Source: Cristatella mucedo
Lineage: Eukaryota > Bryozoa > Phylactolaemata > Cristatellidae
Direction: 5' to 3'
DNA length: 60,000 nt
Assembly: GCA_009760855.2 (NCBI GenBank)
Contig: WPIO01000004.1
Coordinates: 2,549,001 to 2,609,000 of the forward strand
The position numbers and the translations under genes were made by a program. Positions 1 through 30,062 of this stretch are shown in pieces. The notes under the pieces were generated by a model. The model ran no database searches. It saw nothing but the letters and a program-made list of their open reading frames with translations, and was not told the DNA's origin. Within the stretch, counting starts at the first letter, position 1. Each line of letters begins with the position of its first letter.

Positions 1-1959
1 ATCTGCGAATCGCAGGTGCTCCAGCTTGGTGGCAGGAGACCACGATAAATGCAGTCGTACGTTGATTCGTTTGCTATTGCATTAGCTGGGCACGGTCGCA
101 GCACTTTCAGGCGGCTCAGCTTGTAAGGCGGACTCGGCATCGGCGAAAGACCTGGTACGAGACCTGAGAAATGAAAAGCACAGGGCAGCATGCTGGTTAA
201 GTGCTCTTTGGTAGAACTTCAGCTGAGAGTGGACACGAAAGGAAATACTCATCTACCTTTGCCAAATCAGTTTGGACCAATGCTCGTATTTGTGACTGTA
301 CATGCGAAAATAGGCAGTCCAATAAAAAAAATCAGCTGCACGTATTGCACGATACGGTTAGCAGTATATGCCCAAAAGGCTGTCGCATCACTAGTAAGAA
401 TAAAGTGTCGAAGTCGTCCTTACAGTGAAACCAGCCAAGAATGTTTAAAGAGCTTAGGTTACAAATATTAAGGGTTAGGTCAGGCCTGCCGACTTCCTGT
501 TTGTACAAGTGGGTGCTTTAAACTATGAATACCTTGGGACATCCAATATTCTTAATCGACGATTAAAACTTTGTAGCGACTCCACACACAATTGACTACT
601 TTCTTTCAACTACAAAACTAACGCTCACAAGAATGAATACAAATTCTATAATTAAGTTAAAGAGTAATTAAAACTTCTAGTTTAAATATTCACCTTTGCC
701 GTCACTTTATTGCCAAAAAAGTCGCTTGAAAGGCCTTCAAATTCTTTCGTCATCAGAAATCCTTTTACGACACATGCCGCAGGCGCTTGGCTCGGTGGGC
801 CTCGTTAAACCTTAACACAATGAATTACCTACTACCACTCTAGCAATATGACCCCCCCTTAAAATCACAATGCTCCTCTGTAATGCAACACTGAATGTGA
901 ACAGCAAGGGAGCTCAACTCCATCTGCTTTCAACTGCTCCCCATTTACAACTTAAGTGGTTATGCCCTCTGGAGAGGCATCTTGAATCTAGGATGCCGAC
1001 AAGCCACTAGAGCCGCTGTGTAATAAGCACTGACGAATTTTCTAGAAATTCTTTAGCAGGAGTACAACGCCCCGAAAGAGAGAGAGACTTATAACTGCAG
1101 CTTTAAAGGGATCCAAGCCAAACAAAATGACTTTGTAGCGTCTTTCCAGGCCGGTGGACCTGGTAGAACACAGACCGAGAAACTTTGCACCAAAGGTGAC
1201 GACAAGCTGGAAAAGCAGCTCCTTTAGCTGCTTTTAAAAAGATAGATTAGTCTTTTCTGGAATCAGACTCCGATTCTGCCCCAGCAAAAAAGTACCGATA
1301 AGATGGGCTTTTCAGCCTCCCTATAAAAATGGTTATATCACAAATTTGAAAAGTCTGAATGCCATGAACTGAAAGAGCACCGCTCCGAGGCATTTTAAGT
1401 CAAGGCCGAACCCCCGTCGGCAGGGCCCGAAGTTTCGAGTCGAGGGCTACCTGCACGGCGAAGGCACACATAAACCTATCCTGCCCGGCGAAGGCTGACG
1501 CTATCTTACAAATGTTGGGGGAGCATCTCTCCGGGGAAACAGGTTGGAGCTAAGCACCAAAAGGCGTGCCACCAAGAAAGGTACTTTTTCCCTAGACAAA
1601 TTGTTATTCCTCACTTTAGCCAAGCCTGAATCTTCCCAGAAGGCTCGGTACCCGGAAGCTTTTTCCTATACACATGTCTAAAAAGATATGGGCACCGAAA
1701 CTTGAAGAGCATGACGTCTTTCGGCGAAGGCAAACCACTCTGAAGTCCTCTGTATACATGTGCAAAAAATGTGGACCCCTCAGAAACAAATAGAATATGA
1801 CCATCCCCATAAAAAATAATGACGGTACTTCTGGAAACCGATCGTGAACGTGCACACTGAATGAAGGCATCCGTTTTTAGCAACATCTAAGAAAGAGTTC
1901 TCTCCCTCCCTCTCCCCTCATCTCCCTCTCTCTCTCTCTAGTAATATCTGTAATCTGCT
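1..1959. other. Downstream of IFT56, no gene recognised
   Basis: Short open frames only, none with a recognisable domain. A CT-rich patch lies at about 1904-1942. Confidence 0.6.
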
Positions 1960-2082
1960 CAGCGACTATCCTTGAGAATCTTATATCCATTCAATCGTGC
2001 TTCCTTTGCAGCAATTGTAAAGCGCTTAGAAAGAGATTAAGTTCTCCGAGGGCGCTTTATCAAATGTATTATTATTATTCAC
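1960..2082 (+). mobile_element. L2-like LINE 3' tail fragment
   Basis: Conserved tail with AAGCGCTTAG and GGGCGCTTTATC, then an (ATT)n run. Confidence 0.8.
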
Positions 2083-3503
2083 AAAGAGCTATCGGGCTTC
2101 CGACGGGGGAAGGCGAACTAAAGGAATATTTTGACAGATGAGGGGGTAGACAGACTTGAGTGACTATAATTTTGGCTGAAGCAGCCAAGCCCAGCCCTTT
2201 CCCTTAAGCTTGACATAAGGAAGGGGCCATTAGACACCCCAAAACACATTACACACACAGTTTTCCCAAAATACATCATTTACAAAAAGATAATTATTAT
2301 ACTTTTCTTACAAATATATTGTTTATAATTGTTCTTATAAGCGACCGGTCCTGTTGTTATTGCACAAAGACTACACAGGGCCTAAAGCTGGGGGGGGGAA
2401 CACAATCCTTTGCCTGCCAGTGAAAACATGATCTTGTGGCTGGCCGGTTTGGAGGTCTAAACAGGAGCTGAGAGGCGAATGGTCTGCTTCCTGCCACGCC
2501 TTTAAGGGCTAGGCTGTGGTCTGCTCTATGCCCCCAAGGCATACTCACTGAAGCAACCACATCTGAAGCCATTCCGACTGACAGCACTGCCAATTAGCTG
2601 CCAAATATCAGCCTCGGCAGTCTTGTACCGAGCGGTCGATTGTTTACAAGATAAATGTCACTTGCCTTGTTCACCACCGATGGGCTGAGAATAATGCCTG
2701 CGACGAGCTGCCCATGCATACAAGGCCGGCTGAGGGTCATAAATAGGACTGCATAAGGCCTGCCTTTGGAGGGCATAGAACAGTAGGAAACCAGACGAAG
2801 CAGCTACACACATAGCTTGGCCTTCTCAGTCCAGTCGGTAGATAAACCGGCTAAAAGTCTATGCGGTTCACCAAACGTTGCACGCTCGGTCACTGTCGGG
2901 GGGGGGGGGGTGAACAACTTTTGCACTTGGTCGCAGGCCGTCGAAGACTGCCTTTTGGGACTCAACATATTGTGAAAGATCTATTATCCACTAAAAGCAT
3001 ACCGAGCGATTCTCTTGCCGAAAGTGAGAGCAAATGGAATGATCCAGTTTGCCTAATCAGCCAGCCAACGTTTCCAATCAAGATTCGGAATAGCTGAAAA
3101 GCACTTCCTCCATTTCTGCACCCAATAGTCCTATGCATTGACCAAATACTTTTTGAAGATTAAATCCTTACCAACTTGTTTTCAGATTATTCTCTAAGGG
3201 AAACTGCGCCCGTGTGTACACTTGGGCAGCTTCATACGCGCACCAGAAGCTCGACGGCAGCTGCCATGCTTAGTGCATGGCGGTAGAAAAGACAGCTAGT
3301 TAACCGTGCCATTGGGCATATGCTTCTCCTTTGCTGCATGCTACAAACAGATCGCCCCTTTCTGTGCTATTTCCTAGCTATTTCTTGAGGATGACGGACT
3401 CAGCAGTAAATAATGATCAGCACTGAGATGAAGAACAATGCTTGACAGCTTGGCCGAATATGTATGTGTGTACGGTTTTGACATACCTGAATGACTTGCC
3501 TCG
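2083..3503. other. Region 3' of the IFT56 stop codon
   Basis: Presumably includes the IFT56 3'UTR. I saw no clear AATAAA on the minus strand within 400 bp. A 13-base G run lies at 2898-2910. No other gene was recognised. Confidence 0.5.
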
Positions 3504-21508
<18,005 letters not shown>

Positions 21509-21598
21509 TCTGCTCGAAGCGCGCGCAGCTCGCGAAACCGGCGGCAGTAGCGGGATCTGCCCGGGGCGGCAGCAAGGAGACGCAGCACGCCCAGGAAT
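21509..21598 (-). promoter_or_regulatory. Candidate IFT56 5'UTR/promoter interval
   Basis: Only 90 bp, GC-rich, separate the IFT56 start codon from the outer edge of the left inverted-repeat arm. The transcription start must lie here or inside the repeat. I saw no TATA box and no clear RFX X-box. Confidence 0.4.
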
Positions 21599-22477
21599 TT
21601 GCCACGCTCGCGATTGTTAATTCCGACAGCACTAGGAACATGCTAAACGATTTAATTAGATAGCGAATTTTATATTATAAATTGTATAAATTGAAAGTAA
21701 CCCCAAAAACTGTGTTGCTCGCAATTTGCTGCGAGCGTGATGGGAGGGCGGATCCCGGCGTCATAGCGACCGGACGCCATTCCAGCTGCAGTGGCCTGAG
21801 GCATCGTGCTTCCGCGTTGCGAGCGTGGGACGATCGCTGCTCCTGCTCACTGGGATAGGATCGGCGTGATACGAAAAGTCGTGTAAATAATGTTTCACGT
21901 GAATAATAATTTTCCATGATACCTGCATTTGTACGCGCTATCTTTGCTTGTGAGATGTACCCAGGTTTTTCGAACTCCAAAGAATGAGGAACTGCTGCTC
22001 GAACTTCTCAAGAATGCTGGATTCGAGTCTTTAGAGTCTCTCTGCTTGTTATGATTGATGTAAAGTCAGCTTTAGATACAAATGATCACTAATTCCTTTT
22101 TGTGTGCCTTTAACCTCGCCTAGATATCGTAAGGACTGTGCAGGTGCTATCTCGATGGGAGAATTCTACGCGTTATTTAAATGGTTAAAGGTCATCAAAT
22201 GAGCCTAAAGCTTACTGGGTACACCAGAGAGATCGTTGCCTGGTTCATCTGCTCTTTCACAATCTATACTCTTTCTCTCGATCGCCAAAGTTATCACCCT
22301 ACACAATCCATGTTTCATTTTGACACAAGATAGCACACAACTATGCCTGTGCATTGATACCTCCCCACCTTCTACCTAATCCGAGCTCTATCAACTTCCA
22401 TACAGCATGTTTTTTTATAACATTCGCACTTGGATCAAAGCAAACTAGCTCAAACTGAACTACGACCAGATCGTATA

Positions 22478-22600
22478 ATAATAACAATAATAATAATAAT
22501 AATGCACTTAATAAAGCACCCTCAGAGAACTCAATCTCTTTCTAGGCGCTTTACATTTCCTGCAAAGGGAAACGCAATTGAATGGTGAGTAATAACATGT
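22478..22600 (-). mobile_element. L2-like LINE 3' tail in the left arm
   Basis: Tail fragment carried within the inverted-repeat arm; its mirror is at 27480-27582. It was therefore present before the arms were copied. Confidence 0.85.
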
Positions 22601-23350
22601 GTGCAGGTCCTGTCTCAGCAATTAGTTCGGCATTGAAAACAAGCTGCTGACCGGATAAATATGATGCTACTAACAGCCATAAAGCTACTTCCACCTCCGC
22701 TGGGGAGGGGGTGCAGAAGTTTGCACGTCGACATCATCGACCTCACCCTCCATCACCCCCAACTGACAGTTCGAGGGAAACTCAAGCCTGCAGACCAGAG
22801 AAGAGGTGATAGTTTTATGAAACACAATTTGGCGCACTTCCGTCAAGTGGCAAGATGGCGCAGCATTGTCTTTCCGTGACGGAACTACTACGACTCAACG
22901 AAGCGAGTCGACAGGCAGTGAGCTGCTCGTGATTTAGAATCAAACAAGTTTTTTATATTCAAGATTATACTGTACATCACTCACGAATCAGTCCCCAAAT
23001 ATAGTCACCCATCATGTTCTCATTCTACTGCCTTTAGCAGCAGAGCTTAAAGTCCAGCAAGTCCTGGTGGCAGCTTGGTTCTTCGAGAAAGCCTCGTGTC
23101 CTCTTTGAATTTATTACGATGGCATCAATGATGTGGAATTCAAAGGACATCATGTTCCAACTGAATCGTCAGGTTCTTCACCCGAGTCTCAAGCAACTCT
23201 AAATAGCAATCAGCCTTGTTTATATTCAGGACGCGCTCATAACCATGGCGATGAAGCTGCTCCAGAAACTACTCTCTGCTAACCAGTTAGCTTCCTGAGG
23301 AATTCATTGCGTTGAGTGACGTTTTTTATCTGCGGTCCCACAAAGACACC

Positions 23351-23752
23351 CAGCTTATACGGCGGTGTTTGTGCACATAGAGCTGGGTCAGCCTCTGCTA
23401 TGGGCACTGTGCCCAGAAGCTGTTCAACATTGTCGTCAGTGTTTACTTATACTTAGGTTGGATAAAGAGAAAAAACCTTTTAGGGCTATCTTTTTAGGAT
23501 TTATGATTAGGTACGGTGTCTAGGGGTTTATGTGTTTGGCTTCAAGATTTAGGGTTTAGTGGTAAGATTTCATATATTTTTGAGTTTGAATTGCTGGATT
23601 GAGAGAGAAACTCTAAACAGAAAAGGTATCTCAAAACGCGTTTATTTAATGTAAATGTAAACAGATACTGTTGGCCATGTTGAACAGCTTCTGCTCTGTA
23701 CCCATAGCAGAGGCTGACCTGGCTCTGTGCACAAACGACGCCCTATTAGCTG
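23351..23752. repeat. Foldback inside the left arm
   Basis: 23351-23446 is roughly 80% matched by the reverse complement of 23657-23752, leaving a loop of about 210 nt. The shared core is CAGCCTCTGCTATGGG and AGAAGCTGTTCAACAT. Confidence 0.8.
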
Positions 23753-24017
23753 AGACACGAGCATTGGCTTTTGCTTCAAGCAGCCTAGAGAGAAGAAGTT
23801 TTCAAAGGTACTCGATAGCAGCAGACTTCTGAGCTTCAGCTGAAAAAAGAGTTTCATGAGGCCCAATCGGATGTGCAATGGTGGCATAAGAATATTCCGG
23901 CGGTCCACCAGTGGCTGCCACTTGACACTGTTGCCGACCACAGACAACTCGGCCTACTGTACTACTACTGTACTACTGCCTTAAATGTACCGCCGTAATT
24001 GTTAAGCTCCAAGAGTC

Positions 24018-24155
24018 CACACTGGTTTGGCTCAGTAGTTAAGGTGCTCGCTCCGGCCAAGATCTGGCTAAGGTCGTGGGCTCGAGCCCCCGGACATATT
24101 TGAAGCGCCTGAATAGATATTGAGTTCCCTTTTGGTACTTTGTAAATAAATATAT
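24018..24155 (+). mobile_element. SINE A copy in the inverted-repeat spacer
   Basis: TGGTTTGGCTCAGTAGTTAA, GTGGGCTCGAGCCCC, AAGCGCCTGAATAGATATT tail. Confidence 0.85.
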
Positions 24156-24654
24156 TTTTCTATATTTTTCACTCTCATGGCCATCCTCTTGTCCTCCCAC
24201 GGGACCCGCAGCAGGCGATTGCTTGCAACTCGCCTGGAAACCCTTACACAGTCGATAGCACTCTGCGATTTGTTCTCCTGCAGTATTTCGATGCTTGAGA
24301 GCACAGAGATTGTTAGTTGTTGAAGCTCGTAAAAATTAAGGGCAATTTTAAGGCTCGCCTTCCGCTGTAACCTACTGAAAGCAGCTGCGGTGCGTCGATC
24401 GAACTCCCGCGAATGAGGTAGCTATATTATTGGGAAAACGCCTACACCTGTTTTTAAGTTCTACGACATGATTTCCTACTTGGCAATAGTGACATGCCAA
24501 TAGCTGTTTAGAAGTAATCTTTATCAAGTGCATTATTATTATCCTTTTTCAGTCGCTTCGTGAGGATTACTGACAAATCGGTACGTCACCGAGAACCGTG
24601 GTTCTGCTCGACTTTTCAGGCATACCTTGTGAACCAGCTTTCCCTTGAATAAGG

Positions 24655-25410
24655 ATGACAATAATAATTGTGTACAAAGCCCTGAGAGAGCTTTATTTTA
24701 TTTAGCCACTTTACATATTCTGAAAATGAAGCACGTCTAGCAGATGGTAATAATATGCACAGCTGTCAGCACCAGAAAAGAAGTAACTTGAACTCACAAA
24801 CACTTTGAAAATATGGCTAAGTTACGGTGGGCTTTTAGCTTATTCTAAATTAAATTAATTATCAATGTTGCTGGCTCGAGCCCTGGGGAATGTGTAAAGC
24901 ACGTAGAGTGTGATTTAAGTTCTCTTTGAGTGCTACGCAAACTAATGATGTACATGTATCGTGAATTAATGGGATTTCGTGACGAAGGTTAGTCGGGAGT
25001 ACGCTGCGAGCTCTCCGAAGGATTTGAGCTTAATTAGAGACACAAATACACACCTTTAATTAGAGGAGCCTGTGATACTGTGCTTGGCCTCATTATGAAG
25101 TGACTTGCACTTGTATATTGAAGAAAGAGAATGGATGGACCTAATTGTGAGTGACAGAACCGCGAAGGTGCTGCTCTGCTTGATGGGAAGCCAGTTCAGG
25201 TCTGTGAGAAGTGATCTGAATTGACAGTGCGACGTTTTCAAGTGACGAGCCTACCTGCAGACTTGTGTACCGAGTGTAAGCGCCTTATTGCGCAGGCCGA
25301 AAGACCTGCCAGTGGCAAGAACACTAGTCTAGCCTAGATATCATGAATGCATGGAGCGGCTTGGCTGTGGTGTCCCTGTCTATGCAGGTCATAATGTCTG
25401 GAAATTTATA
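24655..25410 (-). mobile_element. Decayed L2-like LINE with a partial SINE A inside
   Basis: A minus-strand 3' tail at 24655-24760 and an RT C-terminal part at about 24960-25410 (LLTDLNWLPIK, LSLTIRSIHSL) flank a SINE A fragment. It is in the inverted-repeat spacer. Confidence 0.7.
24865..24955 (+). mobile_element. Partial SINE A
   Basis: Box B-like GCTGGCTCGAGCCCTGGGG and tail; the head is missing. Confidence 0.65.
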
Positions 25411-26310
25411 CAGCTGAAACTAAGAAGTCTTGACTGCAGAGATTGTGTGTTTTTTTAGTGAAGAAAGCTTTGTCTTTGTAACCGGACACCTATATTGCAT
25501 TGGAGACGCTATAGGAGACAATGGTCTTAGTAGCGAGTATTACAATGTTTAACAATTTCATTTTATTCGATTTTTGTTTTTAGATAGTAAGCGTTTATTT
25601 AAAAATTGCTGAATGCTTCGAAAGTATTGAAAATGGCCCCCTTCCTCCAAAACCTGCTTCTGTGACCAGGGAGGGCAGTCATGCAATAGAAATTTACAGA
25701 TTTTCCAGAGCACTGTAGATACAGCTATAGCTAAAAGTCAAGTTAAATGTTTTTTATTGTGGATGGTCAATGTATTTGTTTGTAATACCACTAGTAAATC
25801 ATACTGCAATCAACCTGTTTTAAATTGTCACAAAAATACAAGTTATCAACGCAGTTCTGTTCCATAATGGGGAGCGAGTATCCATCTCTTCCTCTGGCTC
25901 ACTCGATGCATCCTCAAATAGGATTACCATATCATCAATATCTTGCAGAACGCCTTTATGTGTGGTGAGGATTTCGGCTGGGGGAAGTCAGCCGAGACTA
26001 AGAAAAATGCTGTCATTACTTATGGGCCTTCAAGTCAGTTTTACCTTGTTCACTTTTGTCTCTGTGACAGCAGGGACTGCACTATCACAGGCATGACTGG
26101 CAATAGTAGGCCGAGTTGTCTGTGGTCGGCAACAGTGTCAAGTGGCAGCCACTGGTGGACCGCCGGAATATTCTTATGCCACCATTGCACATCCGATTGG
26201 GCCTCATGAAACTCTTTTTTCAGCTGAAGCTCAGAAGTCTGCTGCTATCGAGTACCTTTGAAAACTTCTTCTCTCTAGGCTGCTTGAAGCAAAAGCCAAT
26301 GCTCGTGTCT

Positions 26311-26712
26311 CAGCTAATAGGGCGTCGTTTGTGCACAGAGCCAGGTCAGCCTCTGCTATGGGTACAGAGCAGAAGCTGTTCAACATGGCCAACAGTATCT
26401 GTTTACATTTACATTAAATAAACGCGTTTTGAGATACCTTTTCTGTTTAGAGTTTCTCTCTCAATCCAGCAATTCAAACTCAAAAATATATGAAATCTTA
26501 CCACTAAACCCTAAATCTTGAAGCCAAACACATAAACCCCTAGACACCGTACCTAATCATAAATCCTAAAAAGATAGCCCTAAAAGGTTTTTCTCTTTAT
26601 CCAACCTAAGTATAAGTAAACACTGACGACAATGTTGAACAGCTTCTGGGCACAGTGCCCATAGCAGAGGCTGACCCAGCTCTATGTGCACAAACACCGC
26701 CGTATAAGCTGG
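26311..26712. repeat. Foldback inside the right arm
   Basis: The mirrored copy of the 23.35-23.75 kb foldback. One reading of its stem side (EAKANARVSANRASFVHRAR) looks protein-like but is interrupted by a stop. Confidence 0.75.
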
Positions 26713-27479
26713 GTGTCTTTGTGGGACCGCAGATAAAAAACGTCACTCAACGCAATGAATTCCTCAGGAAGCTAACTGGTTAGCAGAGAGTAGTTTCTGG
26801 AGCAGCTTCATCGCCATGGTTATGAGCGTCCTGAATATAAACAAGGCTGATTGCTATTTAGAGTTGCTTGAGACTCGGGTGAAGAACCTGAAGATTCAGT
26901 TGGAACATGATGTCCTTTGAATTCCACATCATTGATGCCATCGTAATAAATTCAAAGAGGACACGAGGCTTTCTCGAAGAACCAAGCTGCCACCAGGACT
27001 TGCTGGACTTTAAGCTCTGCTGCTAAAGGCAGTAGAATGAGAACATGATGGGTGACTATATTTGGGGACTGATTCGTGAGTGATGTACAGTATAATCTTG
27101 AATATAAAAACTTGTTTGATTCTAAATCACGAGCAGCTCACTGCCTGTCGACTCGCTTCGTTGAGTCGTAGTAGTTCCGTCACGGAAAGACAATGCTGCG
27201 CCATCTTGCCACTTGACGGAAGTGCGCCAAATTGTGTTTCATAAAACTATCACCTCTTCTCTGGTCTGCAGGCTTGAGTTTCCCTCGAACTGTCAGTTGG
27301 GGGTGATGGAGGGTGAGGTCGATGATGTCGACGTGCAAACTTCTGCACCCCCTCCCCAGCGGAGGTGGAAGTAGCTTTATGGCTGTTAGTAGCATCATAT
27401 TTATCCGGTCAGCAGCTTGTTTTCAATGCCGAACTAATTGCTGAGACAGGACCTGCACACATGTTATTACTCACCATTC

Positions 27480-27582
27480 AATTGCGTTTCCCTTTGCAGG
27501 AAATGTAAAGCGCCTAGAAAGAGATTGAGTTCTCTGAGGGTGCTTTATTGAGTGCATTATTATTATTATTATTGTTATTATT
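27480..27582 (+). mobile_element. L2-like LINE 3' tail in the right arm
   Basis: Mirror of 22478-22600 with one substitution (27550) in the terminal motif. Confidence 0.85.
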
Positions 27583-29414
27583 ATACGATCTGGTCGTAGT
27601 TCAGTTTGAGCTAGTTTGCTTTGATCCAAGTGCGAATGTTATAAAAACATGCTGTATGGAAGTTGATAGAGCTCGGATTAGGTAGAAGGTGGGGAGGTAT
27701 CAATGCACAGGCATAGTTGTGTGCTATCTTGTGTCAAAATGAAACATGGATTGTGTAGGGTGATAACTTTGGCGATCGAGAGAAAGAGTATAGATTGTGA
27801 AAGAGCAGATGAACCAGGCAACGATCTCTCTGGTGTACCCAGTAAGCTTTAGGCTCATTTGATGACCTTTAACCATTTAAATAACGCGTAGAATTCTCCC
27901 ATCGAGATAGCACCTGCACAGTCCTTACGATATCTAGGCGAGGTTAAAGGCACACAAAAAGGAATTAGTGATCATTTGTATCTAAAGCTGACTTTACATC
28001 AATCATAACAAGCAGAGAGACTCTAAAGACTCGAATCCAGCATTCTTGAGAAGTTCGAGCAGCAGTTCCTCATTCTTTGGAGTTCGAAAAACCTGGGTAC
28101 ATCTCACAAGCAAAGATAGCGCGTACAAATGCAGGTATCATGGAAAATTATTATTCACGTGAAACATTATTTACACGACTTTTCGTATCACGCCGATCCT
28201 ATCCCAGTGAGCAGGAGCAGCGATCGTCCCACGCTCGCAACGCGGAAGCACGATGCCTCAGGCCACTGCAGCTGGAATGGCGTCCGGTCGCTATGACGCC
28301 GGGATCCGCCCTCCCATCACGCTCGCAGCAAATTGCGAGCAACACAGTTTTTGGGGTTACTTTCAATTTATACAATTTATAATATAAAATTCGCTATCTA
28401 ATTAAATCGTTTAGCATGTTCCTAGTGCTGTCGGAATTAACAATCGCGAGCGTGGCAATTTCCAGATACGAGCTGTCTCTCGACCGATTTTTTGATTTGA
28501 GTTGCGAGCTAAAATTCGGATTGCGAGCCGCCAGCTTCAGATAATCCGCCGCTAGTAGCCGCAGCGAACGTCACACTGCGCGTGGTTACTTAGGCCAATA
28601 AGGGTAGGACAGCGAATGACATTCCATTGCAAGACGCTTCCCTACGACCCGGGTGTGAGACCAAGCGAAGGCCTGTTGGTTCGCTCTCAGACAGACTCGA
28701 GCGAGCCATTGTATAGCTTCGATACACAAGATAGCAAGATTCCGGTGTTAAATCCGACTACAGCAGAAACAGCTCAGTAAGTACTGTACTCTATTTAGGC
28801 AATATCATCGTGCGAGAGTTCATCGCATAACTGATAACAATCGGTCCGTCCGCGTAAAGGCCCAGCCAATAAACTGAACGCGAGGCTTGAGCCCGGCGAA
28901 AAGGGCAACAATCGGCCAATAAGATTCAGATGTTCATTTCAGCCTTTCTCCTCTAACTCTATTGGCATCCTCAAGTCGTCTGATCTCCAAGTTACTCCTG
29001 TACGTTAGGATTAACAAAACTCTTTTATCGCAAGACATTCTATTGTATTGTTTTTAAAACAATATTCGCTATCAATGAGTACACTTTTTTAATTTAAAAA
29101 CACGTGACAAAAACCGTCCCGTTTTTTGGGGGTCCGTAGTAGATTAATGGCATTTCAATTCATCTCGATGGAAAAATTTATTCGATATACGAGTAATTGG
29201 AGTTAAGAGCTCCGGCACGGAACGAATTACACTCGTAAGCCGAGGTACCTATTTGACAATTAGTTCAGGAAGTTCTAGTACAATAATCTCTCACGAATGA
29301 ATGCTCGCCGACTACGCAGATGGCAAGTGTTTGTGGAGGTGTGTCGCTTTGCACTACAAGCGGACTCGGTGTTCAAAGGTTAGAAAGTGCTCTTTGGTGA
29401 GGATGCAAAAGTTC

Positions 29415-29545
29415 GTCCGTGTTCACCAAGACCAAGTTGTGGCCGAGATCGTTCGCGTGGGCTCGAGCTCCGTGGCACACGTGAAGCGCCTGAATACAGA
29501 TCGAGTTCTCTTAGGGTGCCACACAAATGAACAAGATACTTTTTA
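29415..29545 (+). mobile_element. SINE A copy, diverged head
   Basis: GTGGGCTCGAGCTCCGTGG, then GAAGCGCCTGAATACAGATC and TTCTCTTAGGGTGCC. Confidence 0.75.
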
Positions 29546-29867
29546 TTACGAAGTGCATGTAAACACTTGAACTGCATAGGAAGCTGGCGTTGAAAGTCTT
29601 TAAAAAACTCACCAGACTCCCCTGTATCGCACCGAATGGTGACGAAGCGGGTTCGATGTAAATTAGATTTTTTGAGCACCTATACAGAAGGAGCGCTACA
29701 GAAGTAGGCTATACCGATGGGAAGCACTTACCGTCTTAAGGATTTTGGACATTGAAAGCCTTAGATAGAATTCAAGCTGACTGACCAAGCTGTAGTTCGT
29801 ATGTAAGTATTGTATGCAGGCTCCTCTGATAAGCCACTGGTGAGCTGTTAGAAGCACCACCGAGAAG

Positions 29868-30062
29868 GGCCGGTGCACTGCTGTGGTCCGCCTGTGATGT
29901 GGTATGGACACTGGCCGGTAACCAGCTGGTGGCCAGATGGTGGATTCACCATCACGGTCGGCCAGTGCACTGCTTTGGTCCGCCTTTGATGTGGCATGGA
30001 CCAGCTGGTGGCCAGATGGTGGATTCACCACCAGGGTCGGCCAGTGCACAGTTGTGGTCGAT
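29868..30062. repeat. Short minisatellite, about 79-bp unit
   Basis: CCAGCTGGTGGCCAGATGG at 29922 recurs at 30001, and GTGCAC[TA]G[CT]T[GT]TGGTC recurs three times. A long minus-strand open frame (29696-30277) crosses it but resembles no family I know. Confidence 0.8.

Larger units (their letters stand above)
21599..23958 (+). repeat. Large inverted repeat, left arm (2360 bp)
   Basis: Reverse complement of 26105-28458, near identical. The outer edge is sharp: sequence matches from TTGCCACGCTCG inward and not outside. The inner edge is sharp after GGCCTACT at 23958. In the parts compared, differences were 2 substitutions (22509, 23168) and homopolymer lengths (near 22410, 22950, 23470). It carries an L2 3' end and an internal foldback. 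No conserved gene was seen. Confidence 0.95.
23959..26104. other. Spacer between the inverted-repeat arms
   Basis: 2146 bp holding a SINE A copy, a minus-strand L2 3' end, a decayed L2 RT segment interrupted by a partial SINE A, and AT-rich sequence (about 25420-25900) in which I recognise nothing. No transposase-like frame was seen. Confidence 0.8.
26105..28458 (-). repeat. Large inverted repeat, right arm (2354 bp)
   Basis: Mirror of the left arm, ending at CGTGGCAA (28458). No target-site duplication is visible between the flanks at 21598 and 28459. It may be a foldback-type element, an inverted segmental duplication or an assembly artefact. Confidence 0.95.

Noticed and set aside
23500-23560. 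Telomere-like TTAGGG sequence
   Set aside because: Only a few TAGGG/TTTAGGG words in AT-rich sequence, no tandem array.
26116-26421. 101-codon frame repeated in both inverted-repeat arms as a transposon gene
   Set aside because: No transposase or replicase motif; duplication of the frame follows simply from the arm duplication.
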